From NCBI GenBank assembly GCA_013407085.1, contig JACCGJ010010799.1, forward strand, positions 62,001-126,000: a stretch of DNA of 64,000 nt, written 5' to 3'. Shown piece after piece: positions 34,486-45,650 of the stretch. The DNA is from Atriophallophorus winterbourni (lineage: Eukaryota; Platyhelminthes; Trematoda; Plagiorchiida; Microphallidae). Made by a program: the position numbers and the translations under genes. Each line of letters starts with the position of its first letter. Positions within the stretch are counted from its first letter, which is position 1. The notes beneath the pieces are model-generated. The model searched no databases, was not told where the DNA came from, and worked only from the letters and a program-made list of their open reading frames with translations.

Positions 34486-35400
34486 CTGAAACTGGGAACC
34501 TGGAACGTCCGGTCCATGTTTCCAGGATTTCATGACGACGTCTTAAATATCATAGGCGTCAAAAAGACAGCCGTGATTAACAATTGGCTGAAGAGAATGA
34601 ATTTTGACTTGGCTGCCCTGCAAGAAAGGCGGTTACCAGACCCTGATAAACTAACAGGAAGAGATTACACATTTTTTAGAAAGAAAGAGTTTCCAATGAG
34701 GTTCGACCGCATGGATTTTGGTTTGCCATGCGAAACGACGTATTTAAAGCAACAGAACCGAGCAGCAGTGGGAGCGAACAAATTGGACTTCAAATGTGAG
34801 GTGCATTACTGGTACCATAACGTTGGTAAACTTTTATGCACCGACGCTCTCTGCGACGCCTGCTAAAAAAGACGCTTTTTATGATAACGTTGCAACTGTT
34901 CTCAAAAACGTGAGACAGAAAAATGTTTATTGGAATTGGATGATTTTAATGCCAGAGTTAGTGCAAATTACTAGTCTCGGCAAACTGTCTCAGAAGGTTC
35001 GGTGAAGGTAAGACAAATGAAAATGGACAACGCCTTTTAGAATTATGCACACAGTTCGGTCTTTGTGCAAGTAACACTTTCTTTTAATAAAACCACAGCT
35101 TAAAGTCTCTTAGAAACATCCTCGCTGTAAGGATTGGCGCAAGCTTGTTCACATTTTTGTTAAGCTCACTAATATAGGAAGCGTGCTCCTCACTAAATCA
35201 TATACAAGTGCAGACTGCGACACTGATCGTTCACTAATCTGTGCAAAACAAAAGCTTTCCCATACGAGATTTCACTGCACAAAATTGTCTGCTAAGCGTA
35301 GGATAGACGTCACTTGCGTGTGCGAACCTAATCAAACTGCAGGATTCGCAAACGTTTTCGCAGCAGATTTCAACAAATCAACCCCACTCGAATCTGTGGC
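34486..35400 (+). pseudogene. RTE copy 3 endonuclease domain
   Basis: GTWNVRSMFPGFHDDVLNII at 34486 starts the domain. KKTAVINNWLKRMNFDLAAL and QERRLPDPDKLTGRDYTFF follow in the frame from 34516. The next frame (34796-35005) has VNFYAPTLSATPAKKDAFYD, then WMILMPELV where LGDFNARV is expected, so the Asp-Asn catalytic motif is lost. Later SADCDTDRSLICAKQKLS replaces the ADHSLV block (Asp-His to Asp-Arg). It is inactive. Confidence 0.7.
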
Positions 35401-37549
35401 CGAAAACTGGGAATCGATAAAAAGCTGCATATGCCTAGACGCACTTTCCACATTCGGTCCGAAGAAAGCTCGATCGAGCGACTGGATCGAAGCAAAAGCT
35501 TCTGAGATGACTGCTTTGTTGGATGAGAAATGGTCAGCATTCTTGTGGTTCAAAGGTATACCAACAAATGAAAACTTACGACTTATGAGACCAGCTAGAA
35601 ATACGGTTCAGCAGACTGCAAGACGATGTGCAAATGACTACTGGACAGTAATTAGCCTTAGTATCCAAAGAGCTGTGGATACTGGAAATGATCACAGGAT
35701 CGAGAAAGCTATTGGTCCAAACAAACTTAAAACGGCTCCCATTAATCTGTATCTGGTGACCTCATTGTGGACAAAACTCACAGATGGAAAGATGGGGACA
35801 GTACGGTTTTACCACATGTATTTGAAAATGTCGAGCGGTTGCCAACTATTGAATATAAAGATACTCCCCCTACTCTTGATGAGCTCAATAGAGTAATCGA
35901 CTGCTTAGCGAATGGGAAGGCCCCTGGTGACGACGGAATTCCACTCTAGCTCATCAAATCCTGTATAGTAGCATTATTACAACCTCTTCACCAATTGCTT
36001 CTTCAGTGCTGGCATGAGGGGTGTGATCCAAAAGAGATGAGAGACACAAACATCACCACGCTATTTATTAATAATAGTGACAGAGGCGACTGCAACAGTT
36101 ACAGAGGAATCACCCTTCTTAATGTTGTAGGCGAATTGTTTGCTAACGTCATACAGATCCGGCTACAAGTTTTGGCTGATAGAATTTACTCGGAATCTTA
36201 ATGTAGCTTTTGCAAGGAAAGATCAACGTTTGACATGATCTTTTCCCTAAGTCAACTTCAAGAAAAGTGTCGGGAACAGCGTATGTCATTATAGGCATTT
36301 TTAATTGATTTAACTGAGGCATTCGACTACGTCAGCAAAATGCATGATCTGATAAGCTGCCCCCAAGACTGCTTAAACTTGTTATTTGCTTCCACTCAGG
36401 CATGAAAGGCTCAGTCCATTTTAACGGTTGCAGGCCGGAAGCCTTCGACATTCGCCGATGCGTCATACAAGGGTGTTTTCTTGCTTCCACGCTGTTCGGC
36501 ATTTTCTTTGTTCTGCTTCTGAAGCACGCTTCTAGGACGAGGACAGAAGGCGTTTACATACGCACGCGAAGCGATGGTGAGCTCCTCAACTTAAACTTGC
36601 TGCGTGCACAAACCAAAGTACGGAATGTGATAATTTGTGACCACCTGTTTGCTGACGATTCAGCCCTAATTGCTCACTCCCAAGAGCACCTTCAGTCTCT
36701 AATGGACTGTTTTTCGTCGGCATGCAAAGACTTTTGGCTAACATTTAGCATGAGCAAGACCAAAGTCCTTGGCCAAGGGACTGTTGGAAACTGTCAGCTT
36801 GAATCAGTACATCATTTTACATATATTAGTTCAACCATTGCGGATAACCTCTCGCTAGACACGGAGATCGATAAGCAAATTTGCATAGCTGCTAATATTT
36901 TGTCCCGATTGAACTGTTGTGCTTGGGGTAACCGCAAGCTGGCTGTCAAGACAAAAATGATGGTGTACAGCGCGTGAGAACTGAATGCTTTACTGTACGG
37001 CAATCAAACCTGTACCACCTACACAAGAAATGAACGGAAGCTGAATGCTTTCTACGAAGCATCCGTCGTATCTTATACATATCGTCGATGGACCTATTGA
37101 ATAATGCTGAAGTGCTTTCAAAAGCTAGTCTACACAGGATGTTTACCCTTTTGCGACAGTGCCGCCTGTGGTGGCTCGGTAATTATAGAGAATGGACAAT
37201 GGTCATATTCCGAAAGATCTACTCTATGATGAGTTGCAAATAAAAAGTAGACCATAGGGCAGCCCGCCTTGCGTTACAAATACGTTTGCAAAAGAGACAT
37301 GAAAGCTCTGGCCATTGTTGACGAGTTAGAATGAACTTGCTCTTGAACGCACGCATTAGCGCCATTGTAAAAGCGTCGCTGCAAGCTGGGAAGGAGCAGA
37401 TACAGCTCTTGGAATCGGTAAGCAAATCACGCCCCCGCCGTGCAACTGATGCAATACATTCGAGTTCTGATATTCTCAGCCAGCGCTGCGAGAGAGATTT
37501 TTCCTCCCAAATCGGACTGTTTATTCATTCAAAAAGCTGTAGAACATGA
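35183..37549 (+). pseudogene. RTE copy 3 linker, reverse transcriptase and zinc-knuckle tail
   Basis: Frame 35183-35896 carries the linker with ENWESIKSCICLDALSTFGP. RT pieces follow: LNRVIDCLANGKAPGDDGIP, YRGITLLNVVGELFANVIQI, FLIDLTEAFDYVS (motif A, intact Asp), GCFLASTLFGIFF (motif B) and LFADDSALIAHSQEHLQSLM (motif C, intact). The 191-codon frame 36402-36977 spans motif B to the thumb. The end, CERDFSSQIGLFIHSKSCRT before the stop at 37547-37549, is the family's C-terminal zinc knuckle, here with one Cys replaced. Five or more frame breaks. Confidence 0.75.
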
Positions 37550-37659
37550 AAATTCATGCGATTGTGATGTACATCCATGGTCGACTTCCACCGAAGAAGG
37601 CCAACAACAACTACAATTCTCAATTACACTCGATTCCATTTCTCCACTTTTCCAGTGTA

Positions 37660-38900
37660 GAGGTTTTTATATGGTTGCATAGCCGATACAACCTGCGAGA
37701 CTATTAGTTAACCATTAACATGGTTTACTTCAGAAACTCACTGAGAATCATAAAGTGAATTTTTCAAAGGTTTATTGAACACGAAACGTATAATCACGCA
37801 CAGAGTGATTACCTACAAGGAAATCACTTAATTACAGCGAGGATAGTCGAGCGAATTTACACCCGGGTTGTTACATCGTTCTGATTTGTTGAGCCATTCT
37901 TGGAGTAGGCTCGTTTGGACGTGATTTGACATTTTGCATGAAACCAAATCGATGACGATGTTCTAATTCTGATTCGATTTCCAGGCAGCTTGCGGCAATT
38001 CGTTGTCTGACGAATATGTTTTCTAACGATTACTTGTGAAATTATTATTTCTCTCATCAGACGTTGTGATGCTTCCTGCTCATGTTTAATGTCGAAAAGT
38101 GTTGTACTACAGACCTTCAGGGCTTATGCACTTCGAAACACCGATACTTAATTTCAGTTTACTTAATTAACAATTAATTTAGATTTTCTTGAAAACTTTA
38201 ATATTTCCTTACGGCATATGTATCGGATTTTCTTGCTGGCACATTTAATCTGCATTCTTTTTTAATCAATTTTAACTTCCTTTATTCTAGTCAGATATAT
38301 TGGCCCGCGTTACTCTCTAAGAAGAAAACGAGCTCAAATTATTTATTTATTTCGCAAAACTCTGGTGAAAGACATCGACTAGAACGTTTATCACGAACAG
38401 GTCAAGCCGTGTCAAGCAGGCGAATTTGGTAATGACATAGAAAGTCATCAAAATGTCTCTGAAGGTTTTTCCTCAATTATTATTTATTGAGACATTCCGG
38501 GCTTATCTGCTTCAATTCGATCCACCCATTAAGTTGATCAAGTTCCTGTTTTCTTACGGCTTGTCACGTGGAACATTCTCTTACAATTCTCCCGCAAACC
38601 GACTATCCGTGCATATGCAATCACAGCCAGTGGAATACTCGTCGCATTATTTTACTTTGGTGTCATTGATATTGTTAAACAAGATATCATTGGAAAGTTC
38701 ATTCTTAATCCGTGATCTTCAATCTAACTACACTTAGATATTACAAGAACTGCATAATGAATATTGATCACAATGGCGATGATGTTTATTGGATTTTGTA
38801 TCTAGTGCTAATAACCTCTCACATAAAGTACAACTGTTTCAGCATGCTGAGAGATAGCGCAGCCTAAGGTTTTTTCAAAAGTTAACTAGAAAGGTGACGG
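37660..38900. other. No gene recognised; one 94-codon frame at 38453
   Basis: An ATG-initiated frame at 38453-38737 and an overlapping frame reading RKPTIRAYAITASGILVALF (a possible membrane helix) are present. Neither is recognised and neither has convincing splice context. Confidence 0.3.
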
Positions 38901-38969
38901 CGGGTTTTATATATATATAGCACGGATTTTTTATCAACCCCGTGTAATTAAACAGGTTGGTCGTACTGT

Positions 38970-39000
38970 CCCTACCTTATGAGTGCAAACAGTATTTGTG
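38970..39000 (+). ncRNA. Hammerhead-like relic, 3' half lost
   Basis: CCCTAC then CTTATGA (core with one change), GTGC and AAACA are present, followed by GTAT. GAAAC and the cleavage strand are missing. Confidence 0.35.
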
Positions 39001-39177
39001 TGCCTGTGTTTAATAAAAATGCATGCTAATATGCATTTTTTTCAAGATCACGGGTTTCACCCCATCATGTGATTGAACAGGTTGGTTGTGACAACGTTAT
39101 CCCACAGTGGCATAGAAGCGCAACTTGTTTACCATTCTTTCAATGTTTCAATCGCATGCGGATGCGAATCTCGCTGT

Positions 39178-39219
39178 CCCTACCTGTTGATTACAAACAG
39201 CACGAAACCGGTCGTAGGG
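39178..39219 (+). ncRNA. Hammerhead-ribozyme-like motif, perfect helix I
   Basis: CCCTAC (39178-39183) and GTAGGG (39214-39219) pair perfectly. Between them lie the core CTGTTGA (one change from CTGATGA), helix II TTAC-AAACA-GCAC (weakened), and intact GAAACCGGTC with the cleavage point after 39213. Helix III is the palindrome ACCGGT with no loop, which would favour a dimer. It is the clearest view of the overall fold in the window. Confidence 0.6.
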
Positions 39220-39399
39220 TGTGCTATAGAAATGCATGGAAATGTGCCTTTTTACACATTATCTTTGGTTTAGAATCATCCTACTTGTGTTTAGGCACGT
39301 GTGATTAAACAGGTTTATGTTTCCAACCTTATCCAACAGTGACATACAAGCGAAAACTTTGGTGGCTATAAAATTACAAGTGTATATTGATCAACTGTG

Positions 39400-40620
39400 A
39401 AATAAATTGCGAAAGGCATAGTCAATAGATTTGAACTTTTGCTGAATTTGTGTGTTGGGAAGATTTAGATTGTTTCTGGTGATTTGAAGTTAGACAGAAA
39501 TATGGGATGAGAAAAATAAAAGGCAACACTGTTTGTTGTCTTCCTAAATTATCGATTATTAGCAAACATTTCTAATTTTCAGAATAATTAAAAACAATAA
39601 ATATTGATTGCGATATTTTAGTAATATTTGAATATTAAATCCTCATTTATTTCTCAATTTTAAGTAAATTACCTATTCCCGCGTTAAATCATCTTAAAAT
39701 AGTTATGATGGTATTGTTTGTTTAACGACTTCCTTAAAAGTAATTGTGTTTTAGATCAATTGACTGATTTCATGGAGTGATAAGATGATTACCACTAGTT
39801 TACCGATTGAATACAGTTCATTTAATGTGGCTGTAACATTCTGGAAACTTATCGCTAACCTTTAAGTAGCTCAACCTCGTCAAAACATTATATCTCGAGC
39901 CCTAAATTTGTTTCACATGAGAATCACTAAGAGCAAGTTCTTTCATCGTGAAAGATCACTGATAGTGACTACCACTTCGATTGTGTTTGCGGTTTCCTTG
40001 GAATTAAAAATCAGCAAAGTGGTTTCCAAATATCCGTGTCCAACAAAATAGAACGACCGAAATGATATCTGACAATTGAATAAATATTTATTTGCGCTCA
40101 AATTGGGTTGAAGGATTACAATATAGTAAGTACTGTGATTGTATAAATTTGATCAATAATTTGTATAAAGTTCTTATTGATAATATATCGAAAATTGATG
40201 TAAATGTTGTTTAAAATCCAAACCAATTGGTTAATCTGAATGCTTTCACTGGTTGAGAGTAGAGATAAACTACAGCAAATCCACAAAATGGGCTGTTTTA
40301 TTGGATGCAAGCAGTATCTTTTAACATCTTAATTATGAGAACCAGTTTATTTCATAGGTGTTGCATTCAAAATAACTATCATCTAATGCTCATCTCGGCT
40401 TGATATTTATCGCGCGTTATACGAATATGAATAACATTGGGATAAAAGAGGATATATGGAAGACTCAAGGAAATTCTGAAATAAGTTTTGCAAACCAGGT
40501 TTGAAACCTCTCAACTCTTAACTGCCTGAATTATGTTTTACATTGAAATAATTTTTTTCTCCCGCATTTTTGTGATGAAACTGCTTTTCTTATATGAGGA
40601 CAGAAAGTATTTTTAGTTTT
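39400..40620. other. No gene recognised
   Basis: Strongly AT-rich, with only short frames. Nothing supported on either strand. Confidence 0.4.
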
Positions 40621-40647
40621 TTTATATATTACGGAAAATATAAAAGT

Positions 40648-42603
40648 GGGACAAATTCGGTACATTCGTCCTGTACTGTCACCTTTTTCATTGATTTCCA
40701 GCTATAGTCATATGAGACATAAAAGGTAAAAAAAGATTTCTCAATTAATTTTTTCAATGTGAAAAACACACAAGGTAGAAAAATAGGTTACATAGAAAAT
40801 AATGTATTTCCTTCATGCATTCATCGCGATCAAAACCCATGGAATGCCTCAAAACAGTTCTTATGCATGTCTAAGCATAAGTGGACATTGAATTTAATGC
40901 AGAATATCTTCGTCTTTCCAGGACAGTTTTTTAACCTGCATCCGTTTCTTTTTTTCTCGACACAAGGCTCATGGGCCACTTGGTCCAACCTCATATCGTC
41001 GGACGGGGCTCCACACATTCTTTTGCTGCTAGCGTCTTGAGCTCTTAGAGATGGACCTCGACGTTTAGGAGGCAAGCAAAGTTTTACAGCTTTGGTAAGG
41101 GTGAAAGCTACCTCAAGTTTGAAGGTAGCAAGCTGTAGCACTTCTTCCTTGGAAGAGAAAGCCTCTTGCAGTTTCTGCGATAACAAAGCCATGAATTAAC
41201 TATAGCCATGTCAATGAAGTGATAGATCAGAGGATGATAAGCTTTCCTCAATTTCATGCTCATTCTATACAAATATAGAAGATGGTCTGCCAAATCTACA
41301 CCACCCATTGACTTATTGTATCGTTTCACAATATCAGTGCAAGGTACTTCAATGGACCTCTTTGTACTTTCATCAAATCTACGAATAGTTGATAGAGGAT
41401 TTGCCCTGGCAAATGTAGACACCAAATTGACTACTTTGTCGTACCAGCGAACCAGGGTGACACTTGAATGTCCCTTCGCAAGTTCTTTCTCCTCAAAGGA
41501 GCCCCTGCCTTTTTTATTAGGCGCTTGTCATTCTTCATGTTTTTTGTAAGCCAGCTAATCGTGGCAGTCTAACTTTACCGCAAAAAATTATTCCCACATC
41601 TGACAAGTATTGCAGAAGGGGCACAGAGGTGAATCAGTTGTCAAAAAATACAAGATGGTTATCATGGAAAAGGAAGGGTCTTGGCAAGATGTAGCACAAT
41701 ATTTGAGCTATCAACGATGTTTGGGACGTTGGGATCATCGACGGGTGATATTTTCTCATTATATGGGATGAAATCGCACATCATCCCACGAACGTCAGCG
41801 AGTACGAAAAGTTCGAAGCCAAACTTTTGAGGTCTATTTTGCAGGTATTGTTTGAGCCTTGATCTGCCTTTGAATGGTACCATTTGCTCATCAACGCAGA
41901 GATTTTGGTCTTTGATTAGGTTTTGAAATTTTGTTCTTAGATGGTTTACTAGATGTTTCTCTTTAAACATTGGGTCAAAATCAGCATCTCCAGGTTTGCC
42001 AGTGTTTGTGTTATCAGCTAAATGAAGATTTAATTTGATGGCTTCGAATCTATCTCGAGACGCACTCAGCTGCACAGTCAGTGAAAGGAGAGAGCTTCTT
42101 GGCCCAGTGCATTCTTGTATTTCGTAACTTTGAGAAATACCTTACAAGGCCCAACCATTTTTCCAGTTCTCCTTTGGGAACATATGTGCCGGTTGTATTA
42201 TTTTTGGGACACGCTCTTGTATAGGTTCACATGCCGGATGTCACATATTTCAGACATATATTCCGACAGTCATATTTTGCATAGAAAAATATTTCATCGT
42301 TTGTCTATACGTTGAATGTGTTCAGAAGATGTCTATAAATAATGCAAGACATTATCAATGTATATACTCACAAGGTTTTTCAGCTATTTCACGCAGAAAA
42401 ATGAAGCGCGAAGCGAAATTTCACAAGCGTCACTTCACTTCTGAAGTTTGCTGACAACTGGCGCGCCGCATGGCTGAGCCGTATCAGACGCATACCAAAC
42501 GAGGGCAGAACGTGTGCCGACTTTGATACCCCCGGCATATGAAAGTGATCTGTCTAATTTAACCTATCATATACCTTTAAATTTTGTGTACCGAATTTGG
42601 CCC
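40648..42603 (-). mobile_element. piggyBac-type DNA transposon with paired inverted repeats
   Basis: A decayed piggyBac transposase on the minus strand lies between inverted repeats. The left repeat is GGGACAAATTCGGTACA (40648-40664). The right repeat (42587-42603), read on the minus strand, is GGGCCAAATTCGGTACA, a 16 of 17 match. Fifteen bases outside each repeat lies TTAA (right, 42619-42622) or TTAC (left, 40629-40632), in keeping with a TTAA target site, one side mutated. If so, the repeats are subterminal, since the outer 15 bases do not pair. Length is about 1.96 kb between the repeats. Confidence 0.75.
40830..42300 (-). pseudogene. piggyBac transposase (three frames, catalytic Asp triad visible)
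   Basis: The N-terminal part reads GTYVPKGELEKWLGLV and KLRNTRMHWAKK. After a frameshift near 42060, SRDRFEAIKLNLHLADN leads to LCVDEQMVPFKGR (first Asp, codon 41890-41892). Then FFDN-stop-FTSVPLLQYL has the second Asp at 41640-41642 and a TGA at 41634-41636 where Trp is expected. KSMGGVDLADHLLYLYRMSM holds the third Asp (41294-41296). The last frame (41192-40830) has the C-terminal cysteine-rich domain: HEPCVEKKRNGCRLKNCPG, then CIKFNVHLCLDMHKNCFEAF. The transposase excises and inserts at TTAA. This copy is dead through stops and at least three frameshifts. Confidence 0.85.
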
Positions 42604-42629
42604 ATTAGACGTTGAGAGTTAATGTTCGT

Positions 42630-43410
42630 TTTCTTTTGTCATTTTCCTTTTTGAGAGAGTGTTGATTCAACCTGCAATATTTTAAATGGGGTTCGTAACG
42701 CGTTTTGCAGAACCAAATTGTCCCGCATAATTCATTTGGCATACATGTATGGCGATCAATTTATCATCCACTGCTACGTTGACGTTAATTTAACACGTAC
42801 TTCGGTATGGCACAAATCAACGGATATTTAATAGTATAGTTTCTTGTTTTGTTTTGTCTACCATCCAGAAGACACATCCATAATATTTGAACCAAGTTGA
42901 GTGAAATAATGCAATGAATTGCATAGGCACATGAAAAATGTTACAAAATCTGAAGCATACAAATGCAGAAATTGTTTTAAAAAAATTCATCGTAAATTTT
43001 AAATTTAAATATTCTCATCCGTATCAATAACAAAATATTTACAATAAAGTGAAGCAAAATGAGTTAGTAATTGCCAACCTAGAGATATTTCTCAACTAAT
43101 GATGCTAGAAATCAATACTTCTGAATGGTCTAAACGTTTTCTCGTGTAATTTTTCGATTAGCAACACAATTTACTTGGTCTCAACAGTGGCGGGTTTCAG
43201 AATTCATTTTTTATTCTGCCTTACTACAAAGTGCAAGTAGCGTTAAGATTTCACGATTTTGACATCAGGTATGTTACGCAGAACTACAATATTTTTTTGG
43301 TACCAAAATCAGTCAGCTAGATAATCTTGATGGGATGATGGTGCATATTGAGTTCAATTATATATTTTTTCACGAATTAATATCTACAGTTGTATTGCGC
43401 ATGTGTTAAA
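42630..43410. other. No gene recognised
   Basis: AT-rich right flank of the piggyBac element, with no supported feature. Confidence 0.4.
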
Positions 43411-43416
43411 ATGTGT

Positions 43417-43641
43417 TCATCGAATTTCGAAGTAAAAACCAGAACGAATACTGGGCAAACGATGTCCTTGGGCATGGCGTTCCAATTTTAACAGTGAAAA
43501 CATAACGGCGAATCCTAAGTCATGTATGCACAAGTTTGGAGCTTTTGAAATTTTGCGTGTTTGGTTAGGATCCTCTGGTAATATTAAATGTTCTACGGGA
43601 TGATTTGCGGAGTATATATTTATGAAGCCAAAATAAATCAC
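43417..43641 (-). other. Unassigned coding-like frame, 74 codons
   Basis: The frame reads NHPVEHLILPEDPNQTRKIS, then FAVMFSLLKLERHAQGHRLP and SIRSGFYFEIR. The LKL ... RLP ... S pattern faintly recalls the proteasome maturation factor family (POMP/UMP1), but four residues are missing between the blocks and nothing after them fits. I treat the resemblance as unproven. No splice sites were established. Confidence 0.2.
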
Positions 43642-43699
43642 TCGGATTCATCGACGGGAGTTATTTTTTGTTTAGTTTAAGACATTATCTGGTGCAAAT

Positions 43700-44940
43700 G
43701 CTAATATTTCGTAAAAGAATCTCTGAACGGTACCCTCCTGTTCAACACAACAAGCTGAATTACCAGTTCAAAAGTTCGCAACGGAGAGAAATTACTGTTG
43801 GATAAGCCATCTTGTACCTTGGCAACAAGCCATAATCTTCAATAAATTCAAATTGTCTGACTCGCCAATGAAAACCAACTGCAATCGTATCCACTATGCA
43901 CGTTCTCACGATTATGGTGTACCCTCACACGTTCAGTCTGTTTTTGCCATATAAATACAAACCATGTCCACGGTAGAAACACACACACTGAGCGCTTGGA
44001 TCATGGACTTTCGATTAACGTTCTATTCCTGCCTTGTACTGTTTCCCTGAATGCTGGGTTAAGAACAACGCATAGATTGATAGAACGCAACGACTGTCTC
44101 TGCTGCAACAAAGACGATACATCCATTATAACACATAAGACAATGCGATTTGTACGATGTTATATCTTTTTAGGTATATCAATATCTTTCCACAGCCATT
44201 GTGGCATTGCTTATTTTTATTATATGATTATGGAATGCGCATACATATTTAGTATCCAGTTGAGCTTTCATACTAAAAACTGCTGATTTTGTTTCTAGCA
44301 AACTTAAGATGCGGTATGGCAAACGTGTCCTGGATTGAGCTGGCACAACATTCAGAGAAATTTTTTTTAATCCGGTAGTTCAGATGAGATTTAGCATTCC
44401 AATCAGATGAGTATATTGCTGCGATATTCCAAACAAGATTATTTTATATTTTGAAGTCTTAAATTTATCCCATATCAAGGGAATATGCTGCACATATGAC
44501 GTCGTTGTGCCGCACAATTTTCAATTGATATAACACTGCTCCATTATTTAATATCTTCGGAAAACAGTATGAAAATATACCTGACGTTCAACCTTACCGA
44601 AATCAAGGTCCAAACAAAGGCCCTATGGAATTTCACGATCGAAAAGGACTCTTCTGCGATAGGTGCTCCTCAGAAACATTTGGAGGTATTTTGATGTAAG
44701 ATTCTCTTTTTCCAATTTAGCCCCATTTCTGTTACTTCATGTTTATGCAGATGTTTGGTTGTAGATATATCGCTATACCTAGCACTCACATCATTAACTT
44801 TATCCAATGACTGGGTCAAATACTTTAATTTAGTAATATTGTTTGAGAAAACCCAATTAATTCCGTCGATGACACTGTTTCGTGGTAGTCGAAATATTTA
44901 AGCATTCTAAATGTTCTCTTATGTGTAAGCTAGTTTTTGC
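43700..44940. other. No gene recognised; TATA-like motif near 43950
   Basis: TATAAATA at about 43951 lies some 50 bases before an ATG (44003) that opens only 15 codons. The pairing may be chance. Confidence 0.3.
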
Positions 44941-45650
44941 TCCATTACCATAATGATTGGTTCCGAGTTTGTCAAAGCCAAGGCGGTTTTGGGGATAAGC
45001 TCCCAATTCCAAAAATGCTCCAATGACAAGCGCCCCATATAGCCTATGACAACCAGGTCCAGCTCCTGGCATGCACGCGTGGTCCAGTGTGACCCGGCGG
45101 AACTGCTTACACTGACAGGAGAAATGGAGTTGGCGGCTGACTGCAAGCATGCTTCAGGCAGGTGGAGATCGTACGTCCATGAAGGCGGTCCACCTGGGGG
45201 AAGAAAAACCCTTATCTCAAACCTTCACTGCCTTTGGCTATATCCAATCTTGGAAAAGGCTTTAGGAATCAACCTCGAGGAAATATCCGGAACCGGAGTA
45301 CCGTTAGGCAGTCCGATGTTTTATACAACTTCGCCCCGCCAACTTCTGTGACGACATCGTTGTCCAAACGTATCACCCATGCTGTTCCTTTGGTTCCGGT
45401 AGTGCCGTGGAGAGGGAGCACTTGCTGCGTGCGCAAAAGATAGTTCTCCACTTTGACGGTGTAAAAGACTTCCAGGTCTCATTGGACGCCTACCGCCCGC
45501 CTCAAGCTGGGCAGCCCCCAGCCAATATGGTGCCGTCTCGCCACCGTCTACTGTCCTCATTGAATGCATAGGCATTAGAAATCAACCGTCAAGCAGACTA
45601 GTTTTTCTGCTCCAGCGAAACCAGCTACTATAAAACAAAAGTCATTTCTG

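Larger units (their letters stand above)
33890..37640 (+). mobile_element. RTE-like LINE, copy 3 (plus, nearly full length, decayed)
   Basis: Contains a 5' leader (33890-34480, matching 21.05-21.7 kb and 45.0-45.6 kb), endonuclease, linker, reverse transcriptase, thumb, GRPHLRYK-type block and a C-terminal zinc knuckle ending at 37549. The 3' tail carries GATTGTGATGTACATCCATG and ends in CCAACAACAACT, a CAACAA tail shared by the family. Many frameshifts are present. Confidence 0.8.
38925..39352 (+). repeat. Tandem ~232-bp pseudo-LTR repeats (opposite orientation to 33.4 kb)
   Basis: Two unit ends, CCACAGTGGCATAGAAGCG (to 39120) and CCAACAGTGACATACAAGCG (to 39352), lie 232 bases apart. Each unit has AAACAGGTT and a hammerhead-like motif on the plus strand. 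No Penelope reading frame is visible next to this array. Confidence 0.7.

Noticed and set aside
38453..38737. 94-codon ATG frame as a real gene
   Set aside because: An overlapping frame looks equally protein-like, neither has a recognised motif, and no splice or poly(A) signals frame it.
43417..43641. Proteasome maturation protein (POMP/UMP1) exon
   Set aside because: Only the LKL and RLP blocks resemble it, with a gap and no match afterwards, so I left it as unassigned.
44857..45150. Minus-strand 97-codon frame
   Set aside because: It overlaps the start of the RTE leader and is not conserved in the 21-kb copy.
45321..45575. Minus-strand 84-codon and neighbouring frames near 45.3-45.6 kb
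   Set aside because: Located in the RTE leader; the homologous leader at 34.2 kb carries a different, unrelated open frame.
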